Source: Chryseobacterium oryzae
GTDB taxonomy: Bacteria; Bacteroidota; Bacteroidia; Flavobacteriales; Weeksellaceae
Assembly: GCF_022811665.1 (NCBI RefSeq)
Contig: NZ_CP094529.1
Coordinates: forward strand, 744,001 to 808,000
DNA: 64,000 nucleotides
Reading direction: 5' to 3'
In this document: positions 9,255 to 18,253 of the stretch, in pieces
How positions within the stretch are numbered: position 1 is the first letter of the stretch
Layout: each line of letters begins with the position of its first letter
Notes under the pieces: model-generated
Told to the model about the DNA's origin: nothing
The model's database searches: none
What the model saw: only the letters and a program-made list of their open reading frames with translations
Made by a program: the position numbers and the translations under genes

Positions 9255-12056
9255 CTATTTCACAGAAATTTCATCTACAAAAATATACGCTTCACCGCCT
9301 GCGCCTTGGTGCCATTCTGGAAGTTTACCATAATGATAGGCTTTTACTTTTAAGAATCGGGCTTCGGTCGGCAAAATATCCGTTGAAAAATCTTTTATCT
9401 GAACTTTTTCATCTTTAGGATCGATATTATTTTCTACAGTTTTCAGAAGAATAAATGTTTTTCCGTCCATTGAGGCATAGTATTCTACTTTTTTAGGCAT
9501 TAAAATCCATGCACGGCTGTCTTGTAGATAAGTTGAAGAAATATGGCTGATTTGTTGTGGAGACAGGAAGTCAATAACCGCTTCAAATGTTTGTCCCTGA
9601 TAACCTTGCCATTCTCCTTTTCTCCAGTTGACATCACCATTTATTCCGTCAATAATCGCAAGTTTTCCACCTGCTGTATACTGAGGATGAACATTTGCAT
9701 TAATTGTTACGTTCCAATGGTTAGGTCTCCTGTTGAAATTTGAAATGGTAATTCCGCTTTTCTCGCCATTTCTTTCTGAATATGCCGAAACCTGAGTAGT
9801 TTTACTGATGATGAATGGTTCTTTATATAGTTTATACGTTTTTTCAGTATTTTTATCATCTTCATCCCGTGTTATGTAGTAAATTTTGTCTTTTTCATTC
9901 AAAGGAGTTATTTTAACCTGAGAGGTAAAGTCAAAAAGTCTGTCTGCTGCAATAATAGGAGAAGCTGTTTGCTGAGGATATTTTAGATCTTTAAATGCTT
10001 TTACATTTTCAAATCCTAAATATTTAAGCTCATTTTTGGAGGTGTTTTTCGTAATTGTTTTGATGGTTCCGTCTTCCAGATGTATTTTAATTTCATCAAA
10101 ATAAGGCGTTGTAGTCTGCCATTCCGAAAGTCCGGGTGTCACGGCATAAATTCCCATTGCGCTTAAAATATACCATGCACTCATTTGTCCGCAATCTTCA
10201 TTTCCTATTAATCCGTCTGGCGAATTTTTATAGAAATTATCCAGTATATATTTATTTTTTTCATTGGTTTTTTCAGGCTTATCAACATAATTGTAAAGAT
10301 AAGCGATGTGATGGCTTGGCTCGTTTCCCTGTGCGTATTGACCGATTAAGCCTGTAATATCCACCTGTTCTCTACCTGTAGTTTTATCGGGTGCCGAAAA
10401 AATACCATCAATAAACTGCTCGAATTTTTCTTTCCCGCCGTGTGCCTCAATTAATCCCGGAATATCCTGCGGAACAAAATAAGAGTAATGCCATGAATTT
10501 CCTTCTGTGTAATTATTATTCACTTCTCTCGGGTCAAAAGGTTCATACCAGTTTCCGTTCTTTCTTGCCTGCATAAAACCATTGTTCGGGTTGTAAAGGT
10601 TTTTCCAGTTCTGAGAACGTTTCATAAAGTATTGATAATCTTCTTTTTTACCTAAAATTTTCGCCATTTGAGCAATACACCAGTCATCATACGCATATTC
10701 TAATGTTTTGGAAACACTTTCATGCTCGTCATCAATGCTGATGTAGTTTTTCTGCTTGTAAGCGTCTAAACCAAAAATATCCTGCATTGCAGAGTTTTTT
10801 GCGGCTTCATAAGCCTTTTCGTAATCAAAACCTGTAATACCTTTTGCCATTGCGTCTGCAATTACAGAAACACCATGATAGCCGATCATACATTCGGTTT
10901 CGTTGGAAGCCAGCTCCCAAACCGGAATTCTGCCGCCCTGTTCTCGTTGTTTAATGAACGTATTGATAAAATCTGCTGTTCTTTTTCTGTCGATAAGCGT
11001 CATTAATGGATGTGCAGCCCGGAATGTATCCCAAAGTGAGAAAACAGAGTAGTAGTTAAAATCTTTAGCATAGTAGAATTTGTTATCTCTGCCTCTGTAT
11101 TTTCCATCCACATCCATATTGATGTTAGGCTGCGTAAAGACATGATACATTGCGGTGTAGAAAATTGCCAGTTTGTTTTTATCGTCAGATTTTACTTCAA
11201 TTTTAGAAAGTTCTTTATTCCAGTCTGCAGCTGCTTGATTTTTTATCGTTTCAAAATTGTCAGTTTTTGCCTCTGCCAGAAAGTTTTTGGCTGCACCATC
11301 ATAATCTGTAGGTGAAAGACTAACTTTTAACAATATTTTTTCACCTTTTTTCACTTTCGAAGAGAAAGCGAGAGCCAGCTGTGTACCAGAATAAAAATTA
11401 TTTCTCTGAGTTCCGTTTGCAATTGTAGAGACAATTTTCATGGGTTTAGAAAACTCGATTCTTGCATAAATGTATTGGTTGGTAGCCCATGCTTCACTTC
11501 TTCTGAAAACTTCAATCGTTTTATCGTCGATAATTCTTACTTCGCCTTCCAAAAGTTTATCACGATGATTTAAGTCTAAAATAATATTGGCAACACCTGC
11601 TTTATTGAATGTATATTCATGATAACCGACTCTTGCTGTAGCTGTTAAGCGAACATCTATATTGTGCTTATCCAATTTAACAGAGTAAAATCCTGCGGAC
11701 GCTCTTTCGTTTTTATGCGAAAATTTTGATGAATAATCTTTTGGGTTAAAGCTTGCATTTCCCATAGTTGGCATAAGCATAATATCCCCATAATCGGAAA
11801 CTCCAGTACCATTAAGGTGTGTATGAGAAAATCCGTAAATCACCGAATCGGAATAATGATAACCACTGCAACCATCCCAGCTTCCGTCAATTCTTGTATC
11901 CGGAGAAAGTTGTACCATTCCGAAAGGCACGATAGCTCCTGGAAAAGTGTGACCATGACCACCAGTTCCAATAAAGGGATTTACATATTGCGAATAATTT
12001 TGCGAAAATACATTATGACTAAGCAACCCTAGAAGGATGAATAAAAATTTCTGCAT
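9255..12056 (-). CDS. GH92 family alpha-mannosidase, secreted
   Basis: A 933-residue exo-alpha-mannosidase of glycoside hydrolase family 92, calcium-dependent enzymes that trim mannose from N-glycans or mannans. It has a signal peptide ending NVFSQ and the N-terminal motif YVNPFIGTGGHGHTFPGA. GH92 signatures follow: SLWDTFRAAHPL, GNEPSHHIAYLYNY and NEDCGQMSAWYILSAMG. The C-terminal region (about 780-933) looks like a discoidin/F5-8C-type carbohydrate-binding domain. No sorting domain is present, so it is probably periplasmic. It stands alone, outside a polysaccharide utilization locus. The promoter is so close to the ATG that the mRNA may be leaderless. Confidence 0.93.
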   Translation of the reverse strand: MQKFLFILLGLLSHNVFSQNYSQYVNPFIGTGGHGHTFPGAIVPFGMVQLSPDTRIDGSWDGCSGYHYSDSVIYGFSHTHLNGTGVSDYGDIMLMPTMGNASFNPKDYSSKFSHKNERASAGFYSVKLDKHNIDVRLTATARVGYHEYTFNKAGVANIILDLNHRDKLLEGEVRIIDDKTIEVFRRSEAWATNQYIYARIEFSKPMKIVSTIANGTQRNNFYSGTQLALAFSSKVKKGEKILLKVSLSPTDYDGAAKNFLAEAKTDNFETIKNQAAADWNKELSKIEVKSDDKNKLAIFYTAMYHVFTQPNINMDVDGKYRGRDNKFYYAKDFNYYSVFSLWDTFRAAHPLMTLIDRKRTADFINTFIKQREQGGRIPVWELASNETECMIGYHGVSVIADAMAKGITGFDYEKAYEAAKNSAMQDIFGLDAYKQKNYISIDDEHESVSKTLEYAYDDWCIAQMAKILGKKEDYQYFMKRSQNWKNLYNPNNGFMQARKNGNWYEPFDPREVNNNYTEGNSWHYSYFVPQDIPGLIEAHGGKEKFEQFIDGIFSAPDKTTGREQVDITGLIGQYAQGNEPSHHIAYLYNYVDKPEKTNEKNKYILDNFYKNSPDGLIGNEDCGQMSAWYILSAMGIYAVTPGLSEWQTTTPYFDEIKIHLEDGTIKTITKNTSKNELKYLGFENVKAFKDLKYPQQTASPIIAADRLFDFTSQVKITPLNEKDKIYYITRDEDDKNTEKTYKLYKEPFIISKTTQVSAYSERNGEKSGITISNFNRRPNHWNVTINANVHPQYTAGGKLAIIDGINGDVNWRKGEWQGYQGQTFEAVIDFLSPQQISHISSTYLQDSRAWILMPKKVEYYASMDGKTFILLKTVENNIDPKDEKVQIKDFSTDILPTEARFLKVKAYHYGKLPEWHQGAGGEAYIFVDEISVK

Positions 12057-12061
12057 GAGTT

Positions 12062-12091
12062 CAAATTTAAAATCGTCCTAAAATACTACAA
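12062..12091 (-). promoter_or_regulatory. Promoter of the GH92 gene, placed for a leaderless mRNA
   Basis: On the minus strand a TTG (12091-12089), a 19-bp spacer and TAAATTTG (12069-12062) match the Bacteroidota consensus. Only five bases separate the box from the ATG, so the transcript should begin at or within a couple of bases of the start codon. Confidence 0.6.
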
Positions 12092-12157
12092 TATTTTGTT
12101 CCACAAAAGATTTTGTCTATAGGTGTGTTTATTGATTCTAAATAATTAAAATTTCCG

Positions 12158-12165
12158 TAAATTTG
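12158..12165 (+). promoter_or_regulatory. -7 box TAAATTTG upstream of mrp
   Basis: TAAATTTG ends 18 bp before the ATG at 12184. It also contains the upstream in-frame TTG at 12163, which argues that this TTG is not the start codon. Confidence 0.6.
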
Positions 12166-12183
12166 TACTCAATTTATATTTGT

Positions 12184-13287
12184 ATGTTGAATAAAGAAAA
12201 GGTTCAGAGTTTCCTTAAAGAAATAGAAGTAGATGATTTGGTAAATAATTTTCAGATAATGGGGAATGATGTGTATATTGATATGACTGCACATTCGCCT
12301 GCCATGCATGAAAAGAAAAAGCTTGAAGCTGCCATGAAACAGGCTTTTGCCAGTGAATTTGGAGAGGAAATTAATTTAAAGCTTAAAATTGTATCTCCTG
12401 AACCAAGCGAAATTCAACAAAGTCAAATTAAAGGGAAACAAATTCCTGGAATTCAGAATATTATTGCTATCGCATCAGGAAAAGGGGGAGTAGGGAAGTC
12501 TACTGTTTCTGCGAATCTTGCGGTAACTTTAGCCAAAATGGGTTTCAAAGTAGGTTTATTAGATGCAGATATTTATGGTCCCTCTGTTCCTACCATGTTC
12601 GATACAGAAGGTCAAAAGCCAATTTCTGTAGAGATTGATGGTAGAAATTTAATGAAGCCAATAGAGAATTATGGCGTGAAAATGCTTTCTATCGGATATT
12701 TTTCGGGAGCCAATCAGGCGGTAGTGTGGAGAGGTCCAATGGCTTCTAAAGCGTTGAACCAAATGATTAGAGATGCTGCTTGGGGAGAATTAGACTTCTT
12801 ATTGATTGATCTTCCTCCGGGAACGGGAGATATTCATTTGTCTATTATTCAGGAAGTTCCGGTTACCGGAGCCGTAATTGTAAGTACACCTCAACATGTT
12901 GCTTTGGCAGATGTTAGAAAAGGTATTGCAATGTTCCAGATGGAAAGTATTAATATTCCGGTGCTGGGATTGGTAGAAAATATGGCATATTTTACTCCGG
13001 AAGAATTACCGGACAATAAATATTATATCTTTGGAAACCAGGGAGCACAATATCTTGCAGATGATTTGGGAATTCCTGTTTTAGGAGAAATTCCTCTTAT
13101 TCAGAGTATCAGAGAAGCGGGAGATGTCGGAAGACCTGCAGCATTACAGGAAGGTTCTAAGATTGCTGAAATTTACACTGAAACTGCTAAAAAAATGGTG
13201 GAAAGTCTGGTAGAAAGAAATAAGTTTTTGCCACCTACTGAAGCTGTGAAAATCTCAACAATGGCAGGTTGCTCACCAAAAAAATAA
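12184..13287 (+). CDS. apbC: Mrp/NBP35-family Fe-S cluster carrier ATPase
   Basis: A 367-residue P-loop ATPase of the Mrp/ApbC family, which carries and delivers iron-sulfur clusters. An N-terminal MIP18/DUF59-type domain (1-75) is followed by the deviant Walker A ASGKGGVGKST (about 98-107) and the switch region LLDADIYGPSVPTM. The usual CxxC after ENMxYF is absent: the segment reads ENMAYFTPEELPDNKYY, and the only cysteine in the protein is in the C-terminal MAGCSPKK. The start is set at the ATG 12184 because an in-frame TTG at 12163 lies in the promoter box. The nfu gene follows by 43 bp, forming an Fe-S maturation operon. Confidence 0.9.
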   Translation: MLNKEKVQSFLKEIEVDDLVNNFQIMGNDVYIDMTAHSPAMHEKKKLEAAMKQAFASEFGEEINLKLKIVSPEPSEIQQSQIKGKQIPGIQNIIAIASGKGGVGKSTVSANLAVTLAKMGFKVGLLDADIYGPSVPTMFDTEGQKPISVEIDGRNLMKPIENYGVKMLSIGYFSGANQAVVWRGPMASKALNQMIRDAAWGELDFLLIDLPPGTGDIHLSIIQEVPVTGAVIVSTPQHVALADVRKGIAMFQMESINIPVLGLVENMAYFTPEELPDNKYYIFGNQGAQYLADDLGIPVLGEIPLIQSIREAGDVGRPAALQEGSKIAEIYTETAKKMVESLVERNKFLPPTEAVKISTMAGCSPKK

Positions 13288-13330
13288 TTAAAATAATTTC
13301 AAAAATAATTTTTGAAAACCAAACTCAAAT

Positions 13331-13579
13331 ATGGAAATAAAAACCACCCACGAAGATACAGTAACCCGAGTTATAGAAGCTTTAGACAGTATTCGTCCTT
13401 TTCTGAATAAAGATGGGGGAGATATTGAGTTGATTGATGTGAAAGATGAAACTGTTTTTGTAAAACTTTTAGGCAATTGTTCGGGCTGTTCTCTTAATTT
13501 TTCTACATTAAAATTAGGTGTGGAAAATACTATTAAACAGCATGCTCCCGAAATTGAAAAGGTAGTAAATGTAGAATAA
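13331..13579 (+). CDS. NifU C-terminal (Nfu) domain Fe-S scaffold protein
   Basis: An 82-residue single-domain Nfu protein. The cluster-binding CxxC is C50-S-G-C53 in LLGNCSGCSLN, preceded by the family segment IRPFLNKDGGDIELIDV. Nfu proteins hold a bridging [4Fe-4S] cluster in a dimer and pass it to client apoproteins. It sits directly after the Mrp ATPase in the same operon, which suggests that the two cooperate, and a terminator follows. Confidence 0.92.
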   Translation: MEIKTTHEDTVTRVIEALDSIRPFLNKDGGDIELIDVKDETVFVKLLGNCSGCSLNFSTLKLGVENTIKQHAPEIEKVVNVE

Positions 13580-13601
13580 AAAAAATACGATATATTTTTT
13601 T

Positions 13602-13630
13602 AGACAGATCTCTTGAGGTCTGTCTTTTTC
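13602..13630 (+). terminator. Terminator of the mrp-nfu operon
   Basis: AGACAGATCT / AGGTCTGTCT arms with a CTTG loop, followed by TTTTTC. Confidence 0.8.
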
Positions 13631-13633
13631 TTA

Positions 13634-13664
13634 TAAAAAAAGCCGCAATTATAAAAACTGCGGC
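13634..13664 (-). terminator. Terminator of the alpha/beta hydrolase gene
   Basis: On the minus strand GCCGCA and TGCGGC arms (13664-13642) are followed by seven T, 30 bp after the stop at 13696. Confidence 0.75.
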
Positions 13665-13695
13665 CGAAAATAATAAAAACTATAAATTGAAAAAA

Positions 13696-14523
13696 CTATT
13701 TAGTTAAGAAATGAGTCAATATTTCATTAAGTTGCTTAGAGTGTGTTACATTTAGACCGTGAGGAGCACCTTCAATGGTGATAAAATCATTATCTGAAAT
13801 ACCTTTTGCTGCTTGTTGTGCAGAGGTTTCAATAGGAACAATCTTGTCATTGTCACCATGTACAATAAGTGTTTTTACATTAATATTGCCAAGTTCTGGT
13901 CTAAAATCTGTATTTGCCCAGCTTTCTGCACATTTTATAGTTGCAATAGGTGATGCTGATGATGCAATATTCCAGTCATAATCCAGTTGTTTTTGGCTTA
14001 CCGTTTGAGATAGCATTCCGTAGCCATAAAAATTTTTATGAAAAGATTCTAAAAAAGTAACACGGTCGGTTTTAAGGTTTTTCATTATTTCATCCAAATC
14101 ATTTTGAGGTACACCATCAGGATTATCATCTTTTTGTTTAACTAATGGAATGATAGAGGATATGAGGGCAATTTTATCAATATTTTGCGAACCGTAATTG
14201 GTAATATATCGAACTACTTCGCCTCCGCCCATAGAAAACCCTAAAAGAATTACATTTTTTAATTCCAATTGAGAAACTAATTCATGTAAATCGGCAGCAA
14301 GACCATCGTAATCATATCCATCTAATGTAGGGGTAGATTTGCCAAATCCTTTTCTGTCGTAGGTTACTACTCTGAAGCCTAAGTCTAAGAGAACCGGTAC
14401 CTGAAGCTCCCAAGATTTTCCGCTTAACGGCCATCCATGGATTAAAATAATCGGTTGTCCCGATCCGAAATCTTCATAATAAAGCTCAAAACTTTTATCG
14501 TCTTGTTTTTTAATATAAGGCAT
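13696..14523 (-). CDS. Alpha/beta hydrolase, cofactor-free haloperoxidase/esterase type
   Basis: A 275-residue cytosolic alpha/beta hydrolase. The oxyanion segment HGWPLSG (about 29-35), the nucleophile S97 in GFSMGGGE, the acid in VHGDNDKIVP and the histidine in GAPHGLN make up a complete triad. The combination GFSMGGGEVVRY is typical of the non-heme chloroperoxidase/arylesterase group, whose members act as esterases and can form peracids. There is no signal peptide. It has its own terminator. The natural substrate cannot be told from sequence. Confidence 0.85.
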   Translation of the reverse strand: MPYIKKQDDKSFELYYEDFGSGQPIILIHGWPLSGKSWELQVPVLLDLGFRVVTYDRKGFGKSTPTLDGYDYDGLAADLHELVSQLELKNVILLGFSMGGGEVVRYITNYGSQNIDKIALISSIIPLVKQKDDNPDGVPQNDLDEIMKNLKTDRVTFLESFHKNFYGYGMLSQTVSQKQLDYDWNIASSASPIATIKCAESWANTDFRPELGNINVKTLIVHGDNDKIVPIETSAQQAAKGISDNDFITIEGAPHGLNVTHSKQLNEILTHFLTK

Positions 14524-14606
14524 ATATGTATTTTTTGGTGTAATATATGGTACACAAAATTTAAGCCATTAAAATATATTGTGGTATATTTAATTTTTTG
14601 AAAAAT

Positions 14607-14635
14607 TGTAACAAAGAAACAAACCGCTGTACTAA
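14607..14635 (+). promoter_or_regulatory. Predicted ECF-type promoter of the sigma factor operon
   Basis: TGTAAC (14607-14612), 16 bp, then GTACTAA (14629-14635). This resembles ECF promoters of the TGAAAC-N16-CGTA class and recurs before the M4 protease at 16036. It suggests autoregulation. Predicted transcription start is near 14642. Confidence 0.5.
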
Positions 14636-14662
14636 TCATTATAGCTTTTAAAAATATCTTTA

Positions 14663-15166
14663 CTGGAAAAAGAATTTCTGGAGAAAATTAATAAGCATAA
14701 AGGGGTTATCTTCAAAATCTCCAAAATGTATATGGATAATCCCGACGATCAAAATGACCTCTATCAGGAGATCATCTATCAGGCATGGAAATCCTACGGC
14801 GAATTTCAAAATAGAAGCGAATTTTCTACCTGGCTCTACAGAACAGCTCTCAACACTGCAATAGTATTTCTCCGAAGCGAAAAAAAACGTGGTTTTATAC
14901 AAAACCAAAATGTGGAAAATATTAATATACATCAGGAATCTTACAACGATACAGATGATGAGAATATGAAAATGATGTATGAAGCTATTTATGAACTCAG
15001 TTCTATTGATAAAGCCCTGATTTTCTATTTTCTTGAAGGTTTTTCGGGTAAGGATATTGCACAGCATTTAGGGATTACAGAAGTGAATGTGAGGGTGAAA
15101 CTGAACAGGGCAAAAAGTAAACTGAAAGAAATTATCGAAAGAAAAAAGTTTTCTCAACATAAATAA
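14663..15166 (+). CDS. ECF RNA polymerase sigma factor, probable CTG start
   Basis: A sigma-70 family ECF sigma factor. Region 2 shows DLYQEIIYQAWKSY and FSTWLYRTALNTA; region 4 shows FSGKDIAQHLGITEVNVRVKLNRAKSKL. The first in-frame ATG is 14726, but the frame is open back to 14645 and encodes LEKEFLEKINKHKGVIFKIS, matching the N-terminus of the second sigma factor in this window (EKEFAQLVKDNQGLIIKVS). No ATG, GTG or TTG lies in that stretch, so CTG 14663 is the best start; the predicted ECF promoter is just upstream. The membrane protein 7 bp downstream is the likely anti-sigma partner. Confidence 0.88.
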   Translation: MEKEFLEKINKHKGVIFKISKMYMDNPDDQNDLYQEIIYQAWKSYGEFQNRSEFSTWLYRTALNTAIVFLRSEKKRGFIQNQNVENINIHQESYNDTDDENMKMMYEAIYELSSIDKALIFYFLEGFSGKDIAQHLGITEVNVRVKLNRAKSKLKEIIERKKFSQHK

Positions 15167-15172
15167 TACACT

Positions 15173-15982
15173 ATGGAATTAGAGAATTTAAAAGAATTGT
15201 GGAACAAAGGAGAGCAGGAGCTTCCGGAAATATCTTTAAAAAAACAGGATGAAATTCATTCGCCTTTGGAAATGATAAGAATAAATATGCAAACTGAATT
15301 TTGGATACTACTTCTTACGCTTCCAATGCTGTTAATAGGTTTTCCTTTTGCTACAAAAGATATCAGTATTAGAATAATTTCTTTTTCTATAGCTTTTCTC
15401 ACATTACTAATAATTATTTATTTTTATTCGAGACTGCTGAAACTGTACAAGTTGCTTAAAAAGAGAGGGGTTAATACAAATTATGATCTTTTTAATATTA
15501 AAACCCAGCTTTTGGTTTCCAAGGAGATTTATATATCCTATTATATATCCTATATTCCTTTAGCTTTTTTATCTTGTTTAGAACGCATTCATTTCGAATT
15601 CAATTCCGGATATAATATTGCTATTTTTATAGGTAGCTTTTTAATTACAATACTTCTCTTGTGTTTTCTCATTAAATATTGGACGTATTATATGTACGGA
15701 AAATACATTCAGCAGGTCGTAGATCTTGTTGATGAACTTAACCGATTGGAGGTGATCCCCAATAGAAAGAAAAATAATTCTTGGTTTGAGCGTTCACAAA
15801 AATATTTTATGAAGAAGTTCGGAATTAAAGGCAATGTTCTTAATACCATAATATGGCTAATATCCGTTTATATTTTCATTACTATATTCTTCTTAATTGT
15901 CATACTTATCATAGTTTTCATTGGGGAAAAGCTTAATATTATAGACTTGAAAACACTTCTGAAAGCTTTAAATCAAGAATAA
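15173..15982 (+). CDS. Membrane protein paired with ECF sigma factor (putative anti-sigma)
   Basis: A 269-residue protein. A short charged cytoplasmic start (LENLKELWNKGEQELP) leads to about five or six membrane helices: pairs at about 41-60/66-85, 112-132/139-160, and one near the C-terminus at about 222-250. It begins 7 bp after the sigma factor and looks like the protein following the other ECF sigma at 23330, which also starts with a short soluble LDSFKKTWQEQP-type segment. Position suggests a membrane anti-sigma factor or stress sensor, but no known anti-sigma domain (zinc-binding HxxxCxxC) is visible. Confidence 0.6.
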   Translation: MELENLKELWNKGEQELPEISLKKQDEIHSPLEMIRINMQTEFWILLLTLPMLLIGFPFATKDISIRIISFSIAFLTLLIIIYFYSRLLKLYKLLKKRGVNTNYDLFNIKTQLLVSKEIYISYYISYIPLAFLSCLERIHFEFNSGYNIAIFIGSFLITILLLCFLIKYWTYYMYGKYIQQVVDLVDELNRLEVIPNRKKNNSWFERSQKYFMKKFGIKGNVLNTIIWLISVYIFITIFFLIVILIIVFIGEKLNIIDLKTLLKALNQE

Positions 15983-16035
15983 TAGTGGAATTCTTTAACA
16001 TAAATAATTGAAATTTAATAAAAATGTAATCGTCT

Positions 16036-16063
16036 TGTAACATATTGAATGTTTTTGTACTAA
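16036..16063 (+). promoter_or_regulatory. Predicted ECF-type promoter of the M4 protease
   Basis: TGTAAC (16036-16041), 15 bp, then GTACTAA (16057-16063), 27 bp before the ATG at 16091. It shares both elements with the promoter of the sigma factor at 14607, suggesting the protease is a direct target. Confidence 0.5.
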
Positions 16064-16090
16064 CTGTAAGATTTAATCAATAAAAATAGT

Positions 16091-18172
16091 ATGAAAAAGA
16101 CCGTCATTCTTATTAAAACATTAATTTTCTCTTTTACAGTTGGTGTTACTCCTTTTTTAGTTGTAAAAGGTCAGAAAAAACAAAATGTTGAGCTCACTGT
16201 AAAGGATCTTCCTAAAAAAATAACTACTTCTGCCTTAGGAAATTTTAGTGCAGATTTTAATGGAAAAAATATTTCATCAGAATATCTAATCAATCATCTT
16301 GGAGAATGGTTGGGAGGAAACAACGATCATACTTTTAATCTTATAAATACTTCTGTTGATGAGTTGGGAATTAAGCATTCGTCCTATCAGCATTATTACA
16401 AAAATGTAAAAGTAGCCGATGAATTAATATTGCTTCACGAAAAAGATGGCTTGCTTACATTTGTTAATGGTGAATATACTAATGATATAGATATTCCTTT
16501 GGGGCAAATTCTAGACAAATCTGAGATTGAAAGCATAGTATCCAAAGATATGAAATTGCCAAATATCACTTTTGCAGAATTCGAAAATGTGATTACTAAA
16601 GTATTATCGGATAGAGGAGTGAAGTTATATTCGGCTTCTACGATTAATGCTTTAGCTTTAAAAAATCTGAAAGGCTACACCTACTATGTTGATAATGCTT
16701 CCAAAAATATTGTTAAAAAACTGGAAAAAATTCATCATCATAATAATATTAATGTAGCAGAAGCTTCTTCTCTTAAAACGATGAAGCCATTGGTGGATAC
16801 GCCATCTACAAGCGCAACTTTTTATAAAGGAAATCAGCAGATTACGGTAGATTCTTATAATGGATTGTACCGATTGAAAGATAATGCAAGAAATATTTAC
16901 ACTAGAGATGGTACCAACTGGGATGGAGGCGGTAATACTTTTACCGGAGAATTTACGGGTACAATCACAGAATATACTAGTGCAAGTCCAAATTTTACAG
17001 CAAATGATACAAAGCCTCCAGTGGAGGTTCATTGGGCGATGTCTAAAGCTCATGATTATTATGTAAGCAGACATAATAGAAATTCTTACGATGGAAATGG
17101 TTCTATTATAAGAAATTATTATAATGTTAATTTTGCACCTGCTAATCAGCCTGCGAGTGGCATTAACGCAGCTGCAGTGGATGTACAGGGTATTGTAGGG
17201 ATGGTTTATGGAAATGGTCTTTACCAAGGACAAGCTGGATATTTTAATCCTTTCGTAGCGTTAGATGTGGCAGGACACGAGTATTCTCACCTTATTGTAA
17301 GCAGAACTGCAAATCTCGCTTATCAAGGTGAGTCTGGTGCATTAAACGAGTCTTTCGCAGATATTTTTGGTGCTTCTATCGAGTTTTATACTAATATAAG
17401 CCCAAACTGGACGATTGGAGAAGGAATTCCAAATCCGGCACTAGGTTTTACATTTTTAAGAAGTATGTCTAATCCTAATTCTGGTCCTGCAATATTGGGT
17501 TCGCAACAGCCAGATACTTATCCGACCAATCCCACTGTTAGTGGCTCTACACAATATTGGGCATCTACAATTCCAACATATAATGCTAATGGTGAAACGA
17601 CAAACGATCATGGTGGAGTACATACCAACAGCGGGGTAGGTAATTATTGGTTCTATCTTCTTTCAGCCGGTGGATCGGGAACAAATGATATTGGAAATAA
17701 TTTTAATGTAACTGGTATTACCATCCAAAAAGCTGAAAAAATCGCCTATAGAACTTTAGCCAATTATCTAACAGCGAATAGCCAATTTATTGATGCTTAT
17801 AATGCAAGTAAACAAGCGGTTACAGATTTGTATGGTGCAAACGGAAATGAACAGTTGCAAAATGTGAAAGCTTGGTATGCTGTAGGAATAGGAAATGGAC
17901 TGTTATCTACGTCAGAAATAAAAAATAAGATAGAAAATCAATTGGCTGTTTATCCAAATCCTGTTAAAAATGGTATATTTACTATAGAAAATAATAGCAG
18001 CGAAGGAATTTATGAAATTTATGATGCTTCAGGAAAGCTTATCAAAAATAGTGATAAATTGCAGAAGGGTAACAATAAAATTAATGTTACCGGAGTAGAA
18101 AAAGGAGTTTATTTCGTTAAAATTAATATTGAAGGATCTATTGTATCTAAAAAAATTGTCATTGAGAAATAA
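16091..18172 (+). CDS. Secreted M4 (thermolysin-type) metalloprotease with T9SS sorting domain
   Basis: A 693-residue zinc protease. After a signal peptide (cleavage near VKGQ) comes an FTP/PepSY-type propeptide (about 40-230), then the M4 catalytic domain with zinc motif H396-EYS-H400, third ligand E420 in ALNESFADIFG, and the active-site histidine in DHGGVHTNSGVGNYWFY. The last 75 residues form a T9SS type A sorting domain (VYPNPVKNGIF to KKIVIEK), so it is exported through the type IX system. It lies 108 bp after the ECF sigma/membrane pair and has a matching ECF-like promoter. Confidence 0.94.
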   Translation: MKKTVILIKTLIFSFTVGVTPFLVVKGQKKQNVELTVKDLPKKITTSALGNFSADFNGKNISSEYLINHLGEWLGGNNDHTFNLINTSVDELGIKHSSYQHYYKNVKVADELILLHEKDGLLTFVNGEYTNDIDIPLGQILDKSEIESIVSKDMKLPNITFAEFENVITKVLSDRGVKLYSASTINALALKNLKGYTYYVDNASKNIVKKLEKIHHHNNINVAEASSLKTMKPLVDTPSTSATFYKGNQQITVDSYNGLYRLKDNARNIYTRDGTNWDGGGNTFTGEFTGTITEYTSASPNFTANDTKPPVEVHWAMSKAHDYYVSRHNRNSYDGNGSIIRNYYNVNFAPANQPASGINAAAVDVQGIVGMVYGNGLYQGQAGYFNPFVALDVAGHEYSHLIVSRTANLAYQGESGALNESFADIFGASIEFYTNISPNWTIGEGIPNPALGFTFLRSMSNPNSGPAILGSQQPDTYPTNPTVSGSTQYWASTIPTYNANGETTNDHGGVHTNSGVGNYWFYLLSAGGSGTNDIGNNFNVTGITIQKAEKIAYRTLANYLTANSQFIDAYNASKQAVTDLYGANGNEQLQNVKAWYAVGIGNGLLSTSEIKNKIENQLAVYPNPVKNGIFTIENNSSEGIYEIYDASGKLIKNSDKLQKGNNKINVTGVEKGVYFVKINIEGSIVSKKIVIEK

Positions 18173-18194
18173 TTAATCAGCAATTTAATGATAA

Positions 18195-18237
18195 AAAACC
18201 GGCAAACTATTTAATAGTTTGCCGGTTATATTTTTTT
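18195..18237. terminator. Bidirectional terminator between M4 protease and GAF gene
   Basis: A near-perfect inverted repeat of AACCGGCAAACTATT with its complement, 18197-18227. A-run before and T-run after serve the convergent genes on both sides. Confidence 0.8.
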
Positions 18238-18253
18238 AAATATTGTTATACTT

